NCBI GenBank assembly: GCA_029260735.1
Contig: JAJDCR010000012.1
Location: 1-37,618, forward strand
DNA: 37,618 nt
Direction: 5' to 3'
Source: Planctomycetota bacterium
GTDB taxonomy: Bacteria > Planctomycetota > Uabimicrobiia > Uabimicrobiales > Uabimicrobiaceae
Positions 1-7,725 of the stretch are shown here, piece after piece. The position numbers and the translations under genes are program-made. The notes beneath the pieces were generated by a model. It saw only the letters and a program-made list of their open reading frames with translations. It did not search any database and was not told the origin of the DNA. Position 1 is the stretch's first letter. The number at the start of each line of letters is the position of its first letter.

Positions 1-264
1 TACGACACAAAAAGACTCTAGCATTTCTACTTGTCTTTTTAGGTCTTCTTTTTGGTCATGGCTTGATACTCTCGCATAAACTACTGTTGATCGTTTTTCG
101 GGAGCAAATTTTCTTGGAATCACTCCTCTTAGTTTCGCTAGATCATATCTTCTATGACCGTTAGGAGTTCTTTCTACTTCTATTTTTCCTGCTGCTTCCC
201 ATCGGCGAAGAGTATCTATCGATACTCCTAATTCTTTTGCTGCTTGACTTATTCTTACTTTCAT
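1..264 (-). CDS. tnpA: IS607-family serine transposase TnpA, N-terminal part (cut by window edge)
   Basis: The first 88 residues are visible, starting at the ATG at 264. They contain a MerR-like DNA-binding helix-turn-helix (ISQAAKELGVSIDTLRRWEA, then NGHRRYDLAKLR), followed by the start of a serine recombinase domain (YARVSSHDQKEDLKRQ). In this motif the serines of ARVSS are the catalytic region. The order MerR-type HTH then resolvase is diagnostic of IS607 TnpA, which excises and inserts the element. The rest of the gene and any TnpB partner lie outside the window to the left. The element's end should lie between 265 and about 335, next to the truncated-looking gene that follows. Confidence 0.9.
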   Translation of the reverse strand, partial: MKVRISQAAKELGVSIDTLRRWEAAGKIEVERTPNGHRRYDLAKLRGVIPRKFAPEKRSTVVYARVSSHDQKEDLKRQVEMLESFCVV

Positions 265-272
265 AATATATA

Positions 273-295
273 ATTCTACTTAAAACAAGTAGAAT
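273..295. repeat. Inverted repeat upstream of tnpA
   Basis: A perfect 9-bp inverted repeat (ATTCTACTT at 273-281, AAGTAGAAT at 287-295) with a 5-nt centre lies 9 bp upstream of the tnpA start. A further partial copy (TAGAAT) is at 310-315. By position it could be a TnpA-binding site at the element end or an operator for tnpA. The sequence alone cannot decide between these. Confidence 0.5.
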
Positions 296-342
296 AGTCA
301 AGAAATAAATAGAATTTTTTTAGCAGTAACTAGCCCCAAGAA

Positions 343-1047
343 ATGGCGGTAGTTTCTTTCGCTCTAGTTACCTTGACACGCCCCTCTAAAGTTCTAATCG
401 AGCTTAACAATCCAGAAAAAGTAAAAGATTTTCTTCGCTATGCTTATCCCACCAATAGCGACGATGATTTTTCCATACAGTTTATTAAAGTAAAAAATCA
501 AGATTCCTGGATTTGTATTATCGATATAATGGGATTGATAAAATTACGCTACGGTATAGAAGTCAAAAATAACTACCTAATTATTAGCAATATCCCCTGG
601 TCCCAAGAAGGAGAAGTTCATCCCAGCAAAGAAAAACATCTCCTCAGTGCAGCCCTAAGTATCAACCCCGACGCCGGAAGATTACAACTACCAGGGCTTT
701 TCGATTCAGCAATGGAACAACAACGCAAAGCAACCCTAAGCAGTGCCGCCTACTTATATCCCATACTCCTAGCAAGTAACACCACCATCGCCCAAGCCCA
801 AAAAAAACACAAACAACTCTTTGGTTTCACCCCCATCCATCCAGGAAACGGAGAGTGGCATATAAAAAACAAAACCCTCTTCAGCTCTCAATTTGGAAAT
901 TTCTATGAACAAACTCAGCCCCTCTATAGCCCAGGAAATCGCGATTTTGGAGCCCTCGACATAATCAGTAAAATAACACTGAGTATGCAGTTTGAAGAAG
1001 ATGGTTTACGCACCCAATTGCGTTGGTCTTTGCGTAAAACAGAATAA
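343..1047 (+). CDS. Unrecognised protein, probably the 3' remnant of a gene interrupted by the IS607 element
   Basis: An open frame of 234 codons. I do not recognise the family. It has no signal peptide and no obvious membrane segment or catalytic motif. The C-terminal half is well-formed protein sequence (for example LPGLFDSAMEQQRKATLSSA and a conserved-looking tail ending in LRWSLRKTE). The ATG at 343 has no Shine-Dalgarno sequence, and an in-frame TAG lies just four codons upstream at 331-333, right where the IS607 left end is expected. The simplest reading is that the element separated the 5' part of a longer gene from this remnant. It could also be a short intact gene with a weak start. 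Confidence 0.5.
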   Translation: MAVVSFALVTLTRPSKVLIELNNPEKVKDFLRYAYPTNSDDDFSIQFIKVKNQDSWICIIDIMGLIKLRYGIEVKNNYLIISNIPWSQEGEVHPSKEKHLLSAALSINPDAGRLQLPGLFDSAMEQQRKATLSSAAYLYPILLASNTTIAQAQKKHKQLFGFTPIHPGNGEWHIKNKTLFSSQFGNFYEQTQPLYSPGNRDFGALDIISKITLSMQFEEDGLRTQLRWSLRKTE

Positions 1048-1089
1048 TGATCCAAAATTATTCTACATCAATAATTATGTACCTTAGCA

Positions 1090-1115
1090 AATAGTGCAAC
1101 AGCTGTTGCACTATT
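1090..1115. repeat. 26-bp perfect palindrome between convergent genes (possible bidirectional terminator)
   Basis: A perfect palindrome centred at 1102/1103, containing GCAACAGCTGTTGC. It lies in the 147-bp gap between two genes that point at each other. A T-rich stretch follows about 13 nt downstream on the + strand, not directly after the stem, so it is an imperfect terminator. A dimeric protein-binding site is the other possibility. Confidence 0.5.
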
Positions 1116-1194
1116 GCGCACTTCAATCTTTTTTCTCTTTTAAAGTCAATAATATATACAACTTAAAACCTTTCATGAGTTTTTTCTCGTATAC

Positions 1195-2499
1195 CTAGCA
1201 ATTCTTCTTCTGAATACTGTATAGAGTAAGTCTTCCCTTTTTCTCTTTAAAAAGGTATCCTTCTTTAGATAATTCATTTAATATCCGACTGAGACGACTA
1301 TGGGAGTAGCCAGTAGCTTTTTGTAAGTCCAAGTCAGAAGGAGAGACTTTTTCTCTTTTAGACAATAGTTTTAAAAGGCCTGAGTATCTCTTCTCTAGTT
1401 TACGAGAACTCTGAAATTGAGTTTTCTCTATCCCCTTGATTTTCTTTTCAATTTGCCCAGCCGAAGGTAGTTTCCCCTTCAGGTCTTCAGGAAGTTTCTT
1501 TGTGAGATAGTACTGAGCTACTCCCATAGGTTTTTCAATTCCTTTTACAGCAAACTCAACTGTTGTACGATTTTTACTACGACAAAAAATTATCCCAATG
1601 GTTGGATTTTCATGGGGAAACTTGACAAAGTTGTCCAAAATATTCAGATAAAAATTCATTTTACCAGCATACTCTGGAATGAAACGATCTATTTTTAGCT
1701 CGCACGCAATTAGACATTGCAATTCCCGATGAAAGAAGAGTAAGTCAATAAAGTATTCATCCTCTTCTACTTGAACTCTATACTGGTTTCCCACAAAAGC
1801 AAACCCTTGGCCAAATTCAAGCAAAACATCTCGGATTTGTCTCAACATTTGTCCTTCTAGCTCACGCTCTTGAAGCGTCTTTTGAACTCCCAAAAACTCT
1901 AGATTAAATTCATCTTTAAATATTTTCTGGGCTTTACTCGACAAGCTCTTAGGAAGTGTTTCTTTAAAGTTATTTTGTTTCTTAGTTTCATTATCTCTCT
2001 CATATAGATTGGACTCAATTTGATATACCAAAACATTACGACTCCAGCCATTTCCAAGACATTCCTTAATATAATACTCTCTCTCCTCAAAAGATTTTAC
2101 TTTATCCATAATTACAATGTTATGGCTCCAAGGAACCTGTATGATACTTTTTTGCAACGCTGTATATCCCAAATAGGTTTTATAAAACTTTAGCATATAT
2201 TTCAGATTACGAACTGAAAAGCTGCGACTATCAGGTATCTCTTTTCGTAAATCAGAAGAAAGTTTTTCAATTACCTTCGCTCCCCATCCTTGCTTATTTT
2301 GTCTATCCACGATCAACTGTCCAATTTCCCAGTAAAGAAGAATCATTTCTCTTGTGATGGAAAGAAATGCACGATTTTGAGCTTGTTGGATTTTGTCTTT
2401 GACCTCAGAAAACAAAGCAGAGTAAGCTGGTTGTGAAATTGTTTTTTTTCTCTTTTTCTTTTCTCCCGTAGCTCGGATGATTTTTGTTTTTTTGCTCAT
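1195..2499 (-). CDS. PDDEXK nuclease of the DUF1016/YhcG family with an extra C-terminal helix-turn-helix
   Basis: The product is 434 residues. The N-terminal DUF1016 helical region begins near YSALFSEVKDKIQQAQ and includes YWEIGQLIVDRQ. The central PDDEXK endonuclease fold has YFIDLLFFHRELQCLIACEL, giving the D...ExK signature (D252, E267, K269 from the chosen start). The last roughly 65 residues are an added winged-helix-like segment (ATGYSHSRLSRILNELSKEG), not usual for the family. I chose the ATG at 2499 because AAGGGA sits 6 bp upstream. An upstream ATG at 2544 would add 15 residues but has no ribosome site. Family members are often linked to defence or mobile DNA, but their substrate is not established. 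The gene diverges from an XRE regulator with a shared palindromic intergenic region. Confidence 0.85.
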   Translation of the reverse strand: MSKKTKIIRATGEKKKRKKTISQPAYSALFSEVKDKIQQAQNRAFLSITREMILLYWEIGQLIVDRQNKQGWGAKVIEKLSSDLRKEIPDSRSFSVRNLKYMLKFYKTYLGYTALQKSIIQVPWSHNIVIMDKVKSFEEREYYIKECLGNGWSRNVLVYQIESNLYERDNETKKQNNFKETLPKSLSSKAQKIFKDEFNLEFLGVQKTLQERELEGQMLRQIRDVLLEFGQGFAFVGNQYRVQVEEDEYFIDLLFFHRELQCLIACELKIDRFIPEYAGKMNFYLNILDNFVKFPHENPTIGIIFCRSKNRTTVEFAVKGIEKPMGVAQYYLTKKLPEDLKGKLPSAGQIEKKIKGIEKTQFQSSRKLEKRYSGLLKLLSKREKVSPSDLDLQKATGYSHSRLSRILNELSKEGYLFKEKKGRLTLYSIQKKNC

Positions 2500-2702
2500 C
2501 TTATTTCCCTTAAAAAGCGTTTTGTTCAGTAAAAACTCTGACATTTTTTTACTCGCTCTTTAGCTTGCCAAAGCGACTTTAACTGGCGATGAAGAATAAA
2601 CAAGCTTTACTTCTAGCCAGAAGAAAGTACAATTATTTCTAGAGTTTCGTTTAGAACTAAACGTAGATTTTTTTTAAAACTAATCTATAAAACAAACCAA
2701 TA

Positions 2703-2741
2703 TGTGATTATCACACAAATCAATTGTGCATAAAAACACAA
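2703..2741. promoter_or_regulatory. Candidate operator: nested TGTG/CACA inverted repeats
   Basis: Between the divergent nuclease and XRE genes lies TGTGATTATCACA (2703-2715, 6-bp arms around one base). A second inverted repeat, TTGTG (2724-2728) with CACAA (2737-2741), follows. CACAA at 2714-2718 also pairs with TTGTG at 2724-2728. Such repeated half-sites beside an XRE gene usually bind the encoded repressor. That link is inferred from position. Confidence 0.45.
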
Positions 2742-2798
2742 AACTAGCAAGATGTTTTTAAAAAAATATTCGCTTTATTAATCTTGAACAGGAAAACT

Positions 2799-3137
2799 AT
2801 GTGGGGACCACAACTAAAGAAGTTAAGGAAAAAAAAAGGATTAACCCAAGTGCAGCTTGCCGAATCTGTCGGGATAACTCATGGAACAATCTCTAGGTTA
2901 GAAAAAGGACATATCAAGGAGGTGGGTTCAGAAACAGTAAAAAAAATAGCGAAGTCTTTAGGCGTGACAATGGATTACCTTTTAGGCACAACAGAAGAGC
3001 TGGCCTCTCAAGATATAATATTGCGTGATACCGAGGCAGAATACATTGTTCAGCAATATGCAAAGCTTTCTGACCAAAGAAGAAAGCAACTCAAGGATTT
3101 TGCCAAATTCTTAGTTAAAGAGCAAAGCGATGACTAG
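2799..3137 (+). CDS. XRE-family helix-turn-helix transcriptional regulator
   Basis: The product has 112 residues. Residues 5-62 form a classical Cro/cI-type HTH (LKKLRKKKGLTQVQLAESVG, then THGTISRLEKG, ending in DYLLGT). A short helical tail (residues 75-112) may dimerise. The ATG at 2799 is preferred because AGGA lies 6 bp upstream. An in-frame TTG at 2784 would add five residues, but it overlaps that ribosome site. It is divergent from the DUF1016 nuclease gene, with palindromic sequence between them, so it probably represses itself and perhaps the nuclease. Its exact targets are unknown. Confidence 0.9.
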   Translation: MWGPQLKKLRKKKGLTQVQLAESVGITHGTISRLEKGHIKEVGSETVKKIAKSLGVTMDYLLGTTEELASQDIILRDTEAEYIVQQYAKLSDQRRKQLKDFAKFLVKEQSDD

Positions 3138-3333
3138 GCCAAGGAATAGATTTGCTTAATCAAGACTATTCATATTATATTTTTGAATCAGACAAGAGGA
3201 GAATAGGTGGAAAAGATCAAGATATGAGGCCTTGGAATACGCCGACTATCCTAAGACCCAATAGGGAAGGCAAATAACAATCACTGCGAGTAAAATGGAT
3301 GAATGATCCACTTATAAAGTATCAAAACAAACA

Positions 3334-3942
3334 CTACCTGTACTTACGATATATCCCCAGCATACTAAGACCTAGCAAAAATGCTAAACTCGTCGATGGC
3401 TCAGGAACCGCAACAGAATCTCCAAACTCAACTATCAACTGAGACGTAAACCCTGCCTCTATTGAGTCAAATACTGCTTGCCCAGTACTTCCTGCTTGTC
3501 TTAGTTGGATACCCATAAATGTATTTCCGTTGTTAACCAGGCTTTGTAAAAAAGCTGTTGGAATGCTATAGGTATTCACTCCCGCAAGAGGGCTAAGATT
3601 TCCTAGAAAATTATCCCCCAGCGCATCAGAGGCATCGTTCGCTCCATTGCCAATGTATCCATGCACTTCAATCAAGCCGGTAGGAAAACCAGAGTTCGTG
3701 CTAAGCTCAATATCCAAGGAGTTAACGGAACTTCCTGCTGTAATTACAGATATATTAAACTCTAACATAGCCCGCGTCTCAAAACCACTACCGCTATTGA
3801 AGGTCTCTAACAATGTATCATCGTTGAGAGTATTAGCCACACCAACATTACGAACTCGAAAATCGTTTGTCACATCAATTTGTATTACATCGGCATAGAG
3901 GAAACTCGAAAAGACAATCAAAAACAATAGTAGTTTATTCAT
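3334..3942 (-). CDS. PEP-CTERM sorted exported protein, DNRLRE-like
   Basis: About 202 residues. An N-terminal signal peptide (MNKLLLFLIVFSSFLYA) is followed by a beta-rich domain. Phrases such as ETRAMLEFNISVI and SVNSLDIELS resemble DNRLRE/CBM96-type surface domains. The C-terminus is a textbook PEP-CTERM tag: VPEPSTSLAF, a hydrophobic stretch, then basic YRKYR. Exosortase-type enzymes cleave such tags and release or anchor the protein outside the cell. No exosortase gene is visible here. The ATG at 3942 has a weak GGAAA upstream. The ATG at 3954 would add four residues. The domain name is a resemblance, not certain. Confidence 0.85.
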   Translation of the reverse strand: MNKLLLFLIVFSSFLYADVIQIDVTNDFRVRNVGVANTLNDDTLLETFNSGSGFETRAMLEFNISVITAGSSVNSLDIELSTNSGFPTGLIEVHGYIGNGANDASDALGDNFLGNLSPLAGVNTYSIPTAFLQSLVNNGNTFMGIQLRQAGSTGQAVFDSIEAGFTSQLIVEFGDSVAVPEPSTSLAFLLGLSMLGIYRKYR

Positions 3943-4113
3943 AATTTTTTCCATTCGAACAAAGATTTATTTAGGCAGAACTACTAGTATTATAACAAAA
4001 ATAAAGTCCTATCGCAAATTTAGTTCACTCCAAAAATAATAAATAAACGCCAAAGAGAAGAGTTCTCTATGAACGAAATTTGACTAAGCCCCAAAATTTT
4101 TTCCACTTTTATC

Positions 4114-4347
4114 GAACCTTCTCTCTTTAAAACAGTTTTACCACCACTGTAGGCTATAAAGAAGCTTCCTTCTAACCCTTTGACTGTGAATCAAAATATA
4201 GCTTCTTTAATCTCCTACAACCAAGGCCATGATAGAGCTTCCTTCTAATAACCTTATAACAGGGTCATTTAGCTCTATCAATATCTTTACTTTTTTTTAA
4301 GGCCATGGTAAAGCTTCCTTCTATACATCTAAAAAACAGCTTTACCA
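4114..4347 (+). repeat. Tandem family of stem-loops with a shared motif and different, compensated stems
   Basis: Three stem-loops lie one after another in the 420-bp gap before the gene at 4375. Stems pair 4157-4166 with 4200-4209, 4230-4239 with 4271-4280, and 4306-4315 with 4338-4347, each 10 bp and perfect. Their 5' arms are TAAAGAAGCT, TGATAGAGCT and TGGTAAAGCT. All end in AGCT and are followed at once by TCCTTCTA, while the outer pairs differ yet stay paired. Copies 2 and 3 are also preceded by AAGGCCATG. A decayed fourth copy without its 5' arm lies at about 4114-4146. They may be a 5' leader structure of the next gene, small RNAs, or a mobile repeat. The rest of the gap (3943-4113) shows nothing I recognise. 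Confidence 0.7.
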
Positions 4348-4374
4348 CTTCCCTTTTTTATTTTTGAGAGTATT

Positions 4375-6435
4375 ATGAAAAACCAAATTTCACTTAAAGA
4401 AAACAAAATCGTCATTGAAAAAAGCTCTTCCTCTGCTCATAAAAATCGGGCCGCTTCTTTCAATGCAAATATAATGCAGCTTGGCTACATTATGGATGAA
4501 GATCTATTTGAAAAGATCGCTTGTCTACCGGAAAAAGAAGTCGGAGAACTTTATTTCTCTGTGATCACAGAGCTAAAGAAAAGAAAAGGGGCAGATGTTA
4601 GCTACGAACCTTTCTACCCTAACTTTCCTCAACAAGTGATGGAAATGAGCACTTTAGAGCTGTATCTCAATGCTATTTTTCACTACTGGTCCTGCGGAGA
4701 ATGGCGACCTTTTTATGAAAAACAGGCGAGAGAAATTGCCTTTGAGGAAACTGACTTTCAAGTTCTTTCTGCCATGTCAGAGAAAGAGTTTCGAGGTATT
4801 TTTACCCAAAAAATTTCCTCTCAAGATTCGATTTCAGAAGAAGACAAAGAAATTGTCGAGTGGTTCATCGATAACTACAACGACCTAGAGTATCCGCAGA
4901 TTCCTTTCAAAGAAAACCTCTGCTTAGTTGTGGCAAAACTCTTACAAAAAGGGGAAGATGTTACCGCTTGCTTAAAAACAAGCACCGATGTTTTGCGGGT
5001 AGTGACCTACCTTTCTGGAGGAGATATCTCTCTGGCTGAGAATACAAAATTCAAATCTCTCCCCCGAAAAACCAGAAAGGTTTTGTGCAAAGTTTTAGAA
5101 AAGATCATTTCTGAAGAAGATATTCAGCGCCACCGAAACAAGTGGATTCGGCTTTTTCACAGCTTACACGTAGGAGAGTACTCGGAAAAGCTTTTTAAAG
5201 TTGCTGCTAAATTTCGCAATAATAAAAAGATCGAAACCTTCAACAGTAAAGTAGAAGCTTCTCTCCAAGAAAAAAATCTAGAGAAGGCCATCGAAAGCTT
5301 ACAAACTCGACCCGGAGATTTTAGTCGAAGGCTGGATCATCTTCTCCGTCTTGCCGGTTTTGATGGTCAAAAAATAGTAATAGCCTTTCTGGCCAATGCC
5401 AACAAAGTATCGACCAGAGTTTTACTCCAACTTTTGGGACACTTCAAAGTTCGAGACCAAGAAGTCAAAAAGAGAGTTGTCTTCCCCAAGGGATCTGTCC
5501 AAAAAGCCGTCTTGCTAAAAGAAAAGCTAGAATCTATAGACGAAAAATGCTGCCAAAAACTAAAAGAAGGAATCGAAAAAATTCTAACCGAGCGTTTCCT
5601 ACAATTGCCCTCTCTCGGAAAGACTTGGATTGATCCTCAGCTAAAAAATTGCCCTCTACCTACTCAGCAAAGAAGTGCTTCCAAATCACTTTTCACTGTG
5701 GCCAGAGGAACTCGTTTACCTTTAGGCTCCAAAAAAACTTTACGCTTTTTTGTTTATTGGGTGGGAGAAGACATCGATCTCTCAGCCTCTCTACACAACA
5801 AAGACTTTGAGATGATAGAACAGATCAGCTATACCAATCTAAAATTGGATAAATACGAATCTTGTCATAGCGGAGACATCGTAAGCGCTCCCGAAGGAGC
5901 CTCTGAGTTCATTGACATATCTATCGACCAAGCACTCAAGTTTGGGGCTCGCTACGTCGCAATGAATGTCTATGTCTACGCAGGGCCTAACTTTTCAGAA
6001 CATGAGAAATGTTATGTCGGCTGGATGACTCGAAACGAAGTCAATAGCAATGAGATCTATAAACCAAGCACTGTCGTCCAAAAGATCGACCTAGCTTGCC
6101 CTTCTCGTAATGCTATTCCCTGTGTTTTTGATCTAGAAAAACGGGAGATGATTTGGTGCGACTTAGCCGCAAAAGCCCGCTTCAGCCAAGGTGGTAACAA
6201 CATTGAAAGCAATGCCGCCACCACTCAAAATATTCTGGAGGCAATCATAAGCTTAGAAAACAAAGTTACCCTAAAGGAACTTTTGGCCTTGCACGTAAAA
6301 GCCCGAGGAGAACTAGTCGAAGACAAAGAGCAAGCCGACAATGTTTTCACCCTAGACTTTGTCTACAAAGTAAGCGAAATCAACTGCGATTTCATTGTTG
6401 ATCCCGTAGAATCCAAGCCCGATGGTTTGGATTAG
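4375..6435 (+). CDS. MXAN_6230/SCO0854-like protein with C-terminal TerD-like domain
   Basis: 686 residues. The first ~440 are helical and highly charged, with family-like phrases such as HVGEYSEKLFKVAAKFRN, PGDFSRRLDHLLRLAGF and VVFPKGS. From about residue 445 a TerD-like beta domain begins (TRLPLGSKKTLRFFVYW, DLSAS, then HSGDIVSAPEGASEFIDISI and GARYVAMNVYVYAG). This layout matches my memory of the MXAN_6230/SCO0854 family, whose function is unknown. TerD-like domains bind calcium in tellurite/stress systems. I see no clear RING Cys/His cluster, although the family name mentions one. The ATG at 4375 has GAGAG about 5 bp upstream. It is preceded by the stem-loop family. Confidence 0.7.
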   Translation: MKNQISLKENKIVIEKSSSSAHKNRAASFNANIMQLGYIMDEDLFEKIACLPEKEVGELYFSVITELKKRKGADVSYEPFYPNFPQQVMEMSTLELYLNAIFHYWSCGEWRPFYEKQAREIAFEETDFQVLSAMSEKEFRGIFTQKISSQDSISEEDKEIVEWFIDNYNDLEYPQIPFKENLCLVVAKLLQKGEDVTACLKTSTDVLRVVTYLSGGDISLAENTKFKSLPRKTRKVLCKVLEKIISEEDIQRHRNKWIRLFHSLHVGEYSEKLFKVAAKFRNNKKIETFNSKVEASLQEKNLEKAIESLQTRPGDFSRRLDHLLRLAGFDGQKIVIAFLANANKVSTRVLLQLLGHFKVRDQEVKKRVVFPKGSVQKAVLLKEKLESIDEKCCQKLKEGIEKILTERFLQLPSLGKTWIDPQLKNCPLPTQQRSASKSLFTVARGTRLPLGSKKTLRFFVYWVGEDIDLSASLHNKDFEMIEQISYTNLKLDKYESCHSGDIVSAPEGASEFIDISIDQALKFGARYVAMNVYVYAGPNFSEHEKCYVGWMTRNEVNSNEIYKPSTVVQKIDLACPSRNAIPCVFDLEKREMIWCDLAAKARFSQGGNNIESNAATTQNILEAIISLENKVTLKELLALHVKARGELVEDKEQADNVFTLDFVYKVSEINCDFIVDPVESKPDGLD

Positions 6436-6501
6436 AGAGCAGTTTTAGATAACTAGAATCGAAGAGCTTGGATAAAACAAAGCTTTTCGGTGGGGAGAGT
6501 T

Positions 6502-6621
6502 ATGAACTGGTGTGATGAACAAGGCCAAGATGTTTATGGCTACTTATTTTCTGTAGCAATATCAGTAAGACACCTTATCTTTCGTCCAAAAAATATGTTT
6601 TTAAATAGGCAAATATTATGA
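6502..6621 (+). CDS. Small ORF of 39 codons, start overlapping the next gene
   Basis: ATG at 6502 follows a good ribosome site (GGGGAGAG, 3 bp gap). The peptide begins MNWCDEQGQDVYGYLFSVAI and ends in a TGA that overlaps the ATG of the CPCC gene by four bases (ATGA), the usual form of translational coupling. I know no family for it. It could be a genuine leader peptide, the remnant of a longer gene, or chance. Confidence 0.35.
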   Translation: MNWCDEQGQDVYGYLFSVAISVRHLIFRPKNMFLNRQIL

Positions 6622-6935
6622 GAAAACAAGCGAAAAATGGTTTCTTCGATTGTCCGTGCTGTGGGTATGCTACAATTGAGCATCCAGGATGCTATGATAT
6701 ATGTAAAATATGTTTTTGGGAAGATGATAGTCAAGATGACCCCGAAGCCGATGAACATTATGGTGGGCCAAATGGATGTTCTCTTACTGAAGGACGAATT
6801 AGTTTTCTTGAAATTGGCGCAAGCGACTCGGAAAATCTAAAATACTGCCAAAAACCTTGCGAATCAGATATTCAACTAAGGAAATTCCGCATCTCAAAGG
6901 ATAAAGTAATCGAAGAAAACTATAAAAACATCTAA
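6618..6935 (+). CDS. CPCC-family cysteine-rich protein (zinc-ribbon-like)
   Basis: 105 residues. The N-terminus has the hallmark FDCPCCGYATI, followed by YDICKICFWEDD, so two CxxC-type pairs probably bind a metal. Then comes the family phrase DPEADEHYGGPNG and a variable tail. This matches the small Cys_rich_CPCC family, whose members are frequent in polymorphic toxin/immunity and accessory regions and whose role is unproven. It overlaps the upstream 39-codon ORF by four bases. Confidence 0.85.
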   Translation: MRKQAKNGFFDCPCCGYATIEHPGCYDICKICFWEDDSQDDPEADEHYGGPNGCSLTEGRISFLEIGASDSENLKYCQKPCESDIQLRKFRISKDKVIEENYKNI

Positions 6936-6979
6936 GACTTTTTTGATAAAAGATTTATTGGAAATTATTAACATAGGGA

Positions 6980-7009
6980 GTTTCTGGATTCAAGTTTGAA
7001 TCCAGAAAC
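6980..7009. terminator. Perfect 14-bp hairpin between convergent genes
   Basis: GTTTCTGGATTCAA (6980-6993) and its exact complement (6996-7009) are separated by only GT. The hairpin lies between the CPCC gene (+) and the toxin-antitoxin remnant (-), which converge. No strong T-run follows directly, so a bidirectional terminator is likely but not certain. Confidence 0.45.
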
Positions 7010-7057
7010 CCTCTAATATTCTTCATACAACTCGCCATTCTATTCTGCGTATTCTAG

Positions 7058-7088
7058 AATATATTATCAGGTGTCTGGCAAGAATGGA
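7058..7088 (+). repeat. Short dispersed repeat, copy 1
   Basis: The core TATTATCAGGTGTCT at about 7061-7075, with the following GAATGGA, recurs at 7573-7600. The two copies are 512 bp apart and bracket the toxin-antitoxin remnant. The GGTGTCTGG part resembles REP-type sequences seen near RAYT genes. That comparison is from memory. Confidence 0.5.
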
Positions 7089-7090
7089 CT

Positions 7091-7380
7091 CTAAAAACGT
7101 GATAAAACTATATTTGTGTCAATATCCAATCCTTTAGAAAAATGCCCTCTATTTGCACCTTCGGCTATAGCCTCTTTCATATCTTCTATCGTTGCAAAGG
7201 AGATACTCCTTCTGCTAAGTATGAGTTCAAAACTCCAGTACTTGGCACCTCTACTTCTCTATCAATGGCTTCTATTTCGTCTATAACTATTTTTTCACCT
7301 GCTTGTCTCCCCATTTTAGTGAGCATGTCTTTAGAGAAAAGAATTCTACCGTCTGGTGAATATTCGCCTCGAATTTCCAT
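7091..7380 (-). pseudogene. Remnant of a VapBC-like toxin-antitoxin pair (frameshifted antitoxin, truncated PIN toxin)
   Basis: A frame starts at 7380 after a strong ribosome site (AGGAG, 6 bp gap) and reads MEIRGEYSPDGRILFSKDML...STGVLNSYLAEG, then meets a stop at 7186. In another frame the sequence continues sensibly: FATIEDMKEAIAEGANRG. This is the typical C-terminus of AbrB/VapB-type antitoxins. It runs into KGLDIDTNIVLSRF, which resembles the first strand of a VapC PIN domain (xxDTNxxxxxF), and ends at 7091. A one-base shift near 7195-7215 and loss of nearly the whole toxin explain this pattern. The antitoxin reading is fairly solid. The toxin reading rests on about ten residues. Confidence 0.6.
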
Positions 7381-7524
7381 GGGAATCTCCTAAATATTAT
7401 TAAAAAAGTAGTCTTATCTATTAGACGCCGTATCTATAAAATAAAGGTAAGAATTTTCTAGGATTTCTAAAATTGATATCTAATCCTCTTTAACAAGAAA
7501 TGAGAACCATTTTTTCGCTTTATA

Positions 7525-7601
7525 AACAAATACATTATCGGGTGTTTTCTTTGTCTTTGTAAATAAACAAATATATTATCAGGTGTCTAGAACGAATGGA
7601 A
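7525..7601 (+). repeat. Short dispersed repeat, copies 2 and 3 in tandem
   Basis: Two similar units, AACAAATACATTATCGGGTG (7525-7544) and AACAAATATATTATCAGGTG (7567-7586), lie 42 bp apart. The second also shares TCT and GAATGGA with copy 1 at 7058. They fill part of the 339-bp gap before cas6. The remainder of the gap (7381-7524 and 7602-7646) holds nothing I recognise. Confidence 0.5.
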
Positions 7602-7646
7602 AAGAACTCCCACAAACCATTATAAATTTTGCATATTAGAAAACTA

Positions 7647-7677
7647 TTGACAAGAGAAGAAGTATTATGTTTGTATT
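7647..7677 (+). promoter_or_regulatory. Candidate promoter of the cas operon
   Basis: A perfect -35 hexamer TTGACA (7647-7652) is followed 18-19 bp later by weak -10 candidates, TTGTAT (7671-7676) or TGTATT (7672-7677). This lies about 50 bp upstream of the cas6 start. The -10 match is poor, so this is tentative. Confidence 0.35.
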
Positions 7678-7725
7678 AAAAATACTTACCATTTTCTACT
7701 AAAACAAAACAGAGAGGAGTTGCTT

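Noticed and set aside
4157..4347. Integron attC sites as an explanation of the tandem stem-loops
   Set aside because: The characteristic GTTRRRY/RYYYAAC core sites are absent, and no integrase or gene cassettes lie between the copies.
6540..6758. Minus-strand frame and an alternative + frame over the CPCC gene
   Set aside because: They overlap a recognised cysteine-rich protein and have no family resemblance.
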